64,000 nucleotides of DNA from Dendrolimus kikuchii. Its lineage: Eukaryota; Arthropoda; Insecta; Lepidoptera; Lasiocampidae. This document shows positions 60,305 to 64,000 of this stretch, piece by piece. A program made the position numbers and the translations under genes. Location: NCBI GenBank assembly GCA_019925095.2, contig CM034388.1, positions 8,082,501 through 8,146,500 on the forward strand, in the 5' to 3' direction. The notes below the pieces were generated by a model. That model worked only from the letters and a program-made list of their open reading frames with translations. It had not been told where the DNA came from and did no database searches. Position 1 is the stretch's first letter, and each line of letters starts with the position of its first letter.

Positions 60305-60844
60305 CTCTTCTGTAAATAAATCCCTCGACTAAGGAACACGTTACTCTCTTACGAGACCCTCGATGTTCTCATGTTGTTTCTTGTTATTGTTCCAGTAACC
60401 GTATAAAATACTAGAAGACTAAAAATAGTCTTTATCATAACTCTGCATAAATAAAACTTATAGTACTGCGGACTCTACTGCGTTGTTGTTTACATACACT
60501 TGACAGTAAAATGTTTGTTTTTGTTTATAGGACAGTGACATCATCAAAATGGTGGACCGTGGACAGCTTTTTGCGTGGGCTTGTCAGATTTAAAATTGAA
60601 ATGCCATTTTAAAGCACTTAAAGATTTCATAAAATAAAAATAAAAATTCCAGTAGCTTATTATTACCAAAGGATCGATTTAAGCCACATTCCCAAAAATG
60701 GTGTAATACCGTATTGCGTTAATATTTGCAATAAATAACAACATATGGCAGTATGAGTCAAATTCCCGTTTCCTGATTATTTAGTCAATTAGGAATAATA
60801 TGTCAAAAGTGATGTATGCCATTGCGTTCCAGTTCAATTGTATT

Positions 60845-60955
60845 AAGTTAATAAAACTACGTTTTAACGGTTTTAAGCGCGGTAATTTATTTGATTTTGG
60901 TTTTTCCGACGTTTCGGCCACTTTTCAGTGGCCGTGATCACCGAAGACGGAAACT
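60845..60955 (+). repeat. CCGAC fold-back family copy
   Basis: CTACGTTTTAACGGTTTTAA GCGCGGTAATTTATTTGATT, then CCGACGTTTCGGCCACTTTT CAGTGGCCGTGATCAC. Lies ~400 bp upstream of the pen-2 start. Confidence 0.75.
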
Positions 60956-61307
60956 TCAGAAAATATTATATTTAGTTTCTCAGCAATCAATAAGAAATGT
61001 AGCTTATTTTAACGACTACAAAAAAGTAGTGAGAATAACTTTTACATAGTTGCACATTGTAATAAATTCAATAAAATCACGTGCCAAGATAAAGTAATTT
61101 AAGTAAAACAAAGTTTTTGAGGGAACAATAGTGAAATACTATTATTATATGACTTTCTCAAAATGTGGTCAATGCAAAGTTTTTCAGCTTATATAATACG
61201 GGTCTCTGGAACATGATGTTAGACAACTGTCAACTCAAATTTGACAGTTTTGTTTTTGTGACTTGTGTAAAAGAAATTAAGAATTAAACGAACCTCTTGC
61301 CAAAAAA

Positions 61308-61326
61308 CGAAAGAAAGAAAGAAAGA
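61308..61326. repeat. (GAAA)n just upstream of pen-2 ATG
   Basis: Short GAAA microsatellite in the presumptive 5' UTR of pen-2. Confidence 0.8.
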
Positions 61327-61352
61327 GATTTAGAACAGATTTCATTTAAGAA

Positions 61353-61593
61353 ATGGACTTAAACAGGCTTCCAAATGACAAAAAGTTACAGCTTTGTATA
61401 TGGTATTTCAAAGGTAAATAGTTTATAATCTTTAAAAGGTAGTATAATCTTTAAAAACCATATATTTATGTGCATTATAATTTTCTAGTTGGATGTTTGT
61501 TTTTACCGTTTGTGTGGGCTGTGAATGCTGTCTGGTTCTTCAAAGAGGCTTTTGTGAAGCCCCCTTACGATGAACAGAAACAAATTAAGAAAT
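61353..61593 (+). CDS. pen-2: PEN-2 (gamma-secretase subunit), first two coding exons; gene continues past window
   Basis: Exon 1 is 61353-61413 (donor GTAAAT); exon 2 is 61489-61593 (acceptor TTTTCTAG; donor GTAAGT). It reads [20 protein letters not shown], then [33 protein letters not shown]. This matches PEN-2 throughout the first hydrophobic segment: FLPFVWAVN.xWFF.EAF.KPP-DEQ..IKKY. The subunit is a ~101-residue membrane protein needed for presenilin endoproteolysis (family knowledge). About 55 residues are present; the second transmembrane half must lie in a downstream exon. I did not find it before 64000. The intron hosts a mariner element. Confidence 0.95.
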
Positions 61594-61766
61594 GTAAGTA
61601 TATTGATTCTCGAATTTATTACTGTACGTGACTAATTTGATGATGTTTGACACTAAAAAGCTCGACGCTTGAGAACTTAATTATATTATAAATGTCAACT
61701 CCTGTTGCCATGCACAATACTTAGTATTTTTGTGCTCACTGTTCTCTATATGTATATATATACCTA

Positions 61767-63376
61767 GTCCAGCCATAAGTTCTGTTACAAATGAAAATGC
61801 ATTTTTTAAAATGAAGTAATGTAATATTGTTAAAATTTATACCTACATATTTATTAGTCTCAGCAAAAAATTAAAAATATTCTATTCTAAATGGCCACCT
61901 TTGGCTTTTGTACAGGCCTTTAATCTGTTTGGCCATGAATCTATGAATTTATGCACCGTTTCCAAGGGAAACGATTCCTCCAAAGATTACTTAAGAAACT
62001 TAATGTTGCCGTGTCATATAGAGCAGGCCATGTCCTCTAAAACTGACCATAATTTGAAGTCTAAAGGGTTAAGGTCTGGGCCAGATGAGGGCCAGTCTTC
62101 AGCTCCTATAAAGTCCGGAACATTGTTTTCAAGCCAGGATTGGGTAGTTCGTGCTTGTGACCAGGTGCAGAGTCCTGCTGGAAAACCCATGGTATATTTT
62201 TAAAAAGTGTATTGCTGAGAGGTTTCACAACATGATCCAAGACTGTATCTTGATACACTTTGGCTGAAGTTTTCACTGCTTTTTCACAAAAATGTACTTT
62301 TGTGACTCTTTGATAAAACACGCCCCACCACACCATCACTGACGCAGGATGATGACCTAGTTGTACCTTTCCGACCACTTGAGCAGCTTCTTTAGAACTG
62401 TGAGTGTACACTTTATCATTTTGTTTATTGTAGTGTTCTTCAATCATGAAAATTTTTTCATCAGTAAAGAGGATATTTCTGTGCTTTTCACCTGCATATC
62501 GCGACAGAAGGCGTTTTGATTGATCCATTCTCTTTAATTGTAAAGATTGATTTAGGGCATGTCCTGTATATCGACAATAAGCACCGAGCTTCAGGTCTTG
62601 TTTTATAATACGCGACAGGGTACTAGCGGGAATCTTCATTTCTCGTGATAATATTTTTTGCTTCCTAATGGGGTTCCTCCAAAACAGCATTAACAGCCTT
62701 TGTAGTTCTAACAGCATGTGGCCGCACCGATCTTTTCTGGTCTTCGACAGACGAAGTGTTGTTGTATCTGTTGATAGTATGATATACGAACATACAATGG
62801 ATACTAAGCTTTTGAAGTGTCTGGAATATAACCGACGGCTCCATACTGCATTCCTATTGTCTTTAACACCCCATTCCATATTGTAATTTGATAATGAACA
62901 CAAAAAAATATGTGAAATGGCACTAAATCGAAAGAAGTTTTTAAAATAATATACATGTTTCAAATTAAAAATAATTAAATATACATACATTTACAGTAAT
63001 ACATTTATTATATAATATATGTATTTTGTAATATATTATTGTATATGTATATATTTGTATATTATATTTATGACTAAGTATATATGTATGTATTTGTATA
63101 TTTATTTGTTAAATTAGTTTGAGTATTTATGTGTCCCTTGCCTTTTTCCTGCACCACCTACATCACCTGATTCAAATTTGTTTTTGATTTAGGTTGCCTG
63201 GAAGAGATCGCTTTGAGCGATAAGGCCGCCTATTGTATCGCCTAGAAAATATTGTAACTATGGTCTGTTTTTGTAATTGTATGTTTTGGTGTGCAATAAA
63301 GAGTTATCTATCTATCTGTCTATCTAAAAAGTTGAAAAAATGATACGTTTTTATGTAACAGTATTTATGGCCAGAC
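61767..63376 (-). mobile_element. maT-like mariner copy 3, minus strand, with nested LINE 3' end
   Basis: TA-flanked ends GTCCAGCCATAAGTTCTGTT (61767) and TAACAGTATTTATGGCCAGAC (to 63376) are inverted repeats homologous to those of copies 1 and 2. The transposase reads on the minus strand from ATG at 62880 (MEWGVKDNRNA). It has FTDEKIF, QLGHHPASVMVWWGVF, QQDSAPGHK, then a frameshift near 62160, with DLNPLDFKLWSVLED in another frame and a TGA further on. It is clearly diverged from copies 1 and 2. The region 62985-63330 is a nested insertion. Confidence 0.85.
62985..63330 (+). mobile_element. LINE 3' end (CR1/Jockey-like) nested in mariner copy 3
   Basis: CCTTTTTCCTGCACCACCTA CATCACCTGATTC, then GGTTGCCTGGAAGAGATCGC TTTGAGCGATAAGGCCGCC, and GTGCAATAAAGAG followed by (TATC)n, is a recognisable insect LINE 3' UTR with polyadenylation signal and simple-repeat tail. 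Confidence 0.7.
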
Positions 63377-64000
63377 TAGATGATAGACCAGAAGATGAGA
63401 AAGGTATTACAAATGTAGTATTTAAGAAACAACACAAAGAAAATAAGAACTAATTTAGGGTATTAATTGATTAATCATTATATTTTATTAAAATTTTTAT
63501 TTTAGTCAACTGTTTGATTTAAATAATTCTTTAACAAATATATCTTAATTACTTTGTGCAAATATTGTTAAAAATATAAATAAATATTAAAAAATTGAAC
63601 TGTAAAGATTATTTATGAAATAATTGTTTAATCTATAGCGATTTATAACAGCCTTAACAGCTAAGCTCAGTAGCGCGCATCACTTGTACTGCTCACCCCT
63701 GCGTCCTGTAAAAATTCATATTATTTAAACTAATACGGGGAGTGAAATTTTAATTTGAAATAAAGAATTTAAATGTATAACGCGTATTACTAAAAAAATT
63801 AATAATTCGATTATTGTACTGAGAAATCATTAAAATTTCAATTTGTTTATTTAAAAGTTAATAAAAAATATGATAATAAACAAATGAAATTCGCAAAATA
63901 ATTTTATGTGAAATTATAGATATTTTACTATAATCGCTAAAAATTTAGTTAAGTTATCTTCAATAGCTTTTTTGAAATATTTTTTTAATTTAAAGTACTG
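63377..64000. other. pen-2 intron continuation, no feature seen
   Basis: AT-rich with no recognisable exon; the pen-2 C-terminal motif is not visible here. Confidence 0.5.

Noticed and set aside
63170..63250. Possible pen-2 exon after TTGATTTAG at 63192
   Set aside because: The sequence is the 3' UTR of an insect LINE nested in mariner copy 3, not PEN-2 coding.

Overview
The window is eukaryotic nuclear DNA, almost certainly from a moth or butterfly. Genes are split by GT-AG introns, non-coding DNA is AT-rich, and the introns and intergenic space are crowded with 5'-truncated LINEs, Tc1/mariner elements, fold-back MITEs and an LTR pair of types I associate with Lepidoptera. The order assignment rests on recognising repeats and protein families, not on a search.

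Four host genes are present, all on the + strand. (1) 78-23037: the 3' nineteen exons of a salt-inducible kinase, best match Sik3. They start inside the kinase activation segment and run through a UBA domain, PKA/14-3-3 sites (RRHT, GRRASD), a 1956-bp exon full of GSI(T/S)xGTP repeats, and a C-terminus that reads like a KA1 domain. All exon phases agree and give one open frame of 1756 residues. (2) 48662-52850: a three-exon gene for a 110-residue protein that is essentially one SAM/Pointed domain, matching the ETS regulator Mae/Edl. (3) 54266-55050: a two-exon gene for a 106-residue lysine/glutamate-rich protein resembling the TPPP/p25-alpha family (moderate confidence). (4) 61353 to beyond the window: the first two exons of the gamma-secretase subunit PEN-2.

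The 25-kb gap between Sik3 and mae holds no host gene I can support. It contains two maT-like (DD37D) mariner copies, a ~900-bp minus-strand non-autonomous LTR element with intact LTRs, primer site, purine tract and target duplication, a ~100-bp-arm hairpin, LINE fragments, and several copies of other interspersed repeats.

The most interesting signals are the following. Sik3 has an exact 123-bp coding minisatellite that multiplies an NCoR/SMRT-like GSITxGTP motif together with RKSS sites. Its C-terminus looks like KA1. An inverted pair of ~550-bp LINE copies brackets Sik3 exons 12 and 13, whose joint removal would keep the frame. There is a TRIM-like LTR element. Four 5'-truncated copies of one LINE family each have readable 11-15 bp target duplications. 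I found no tRNA, rRNA, CRISPR or prokaryotic-type system.
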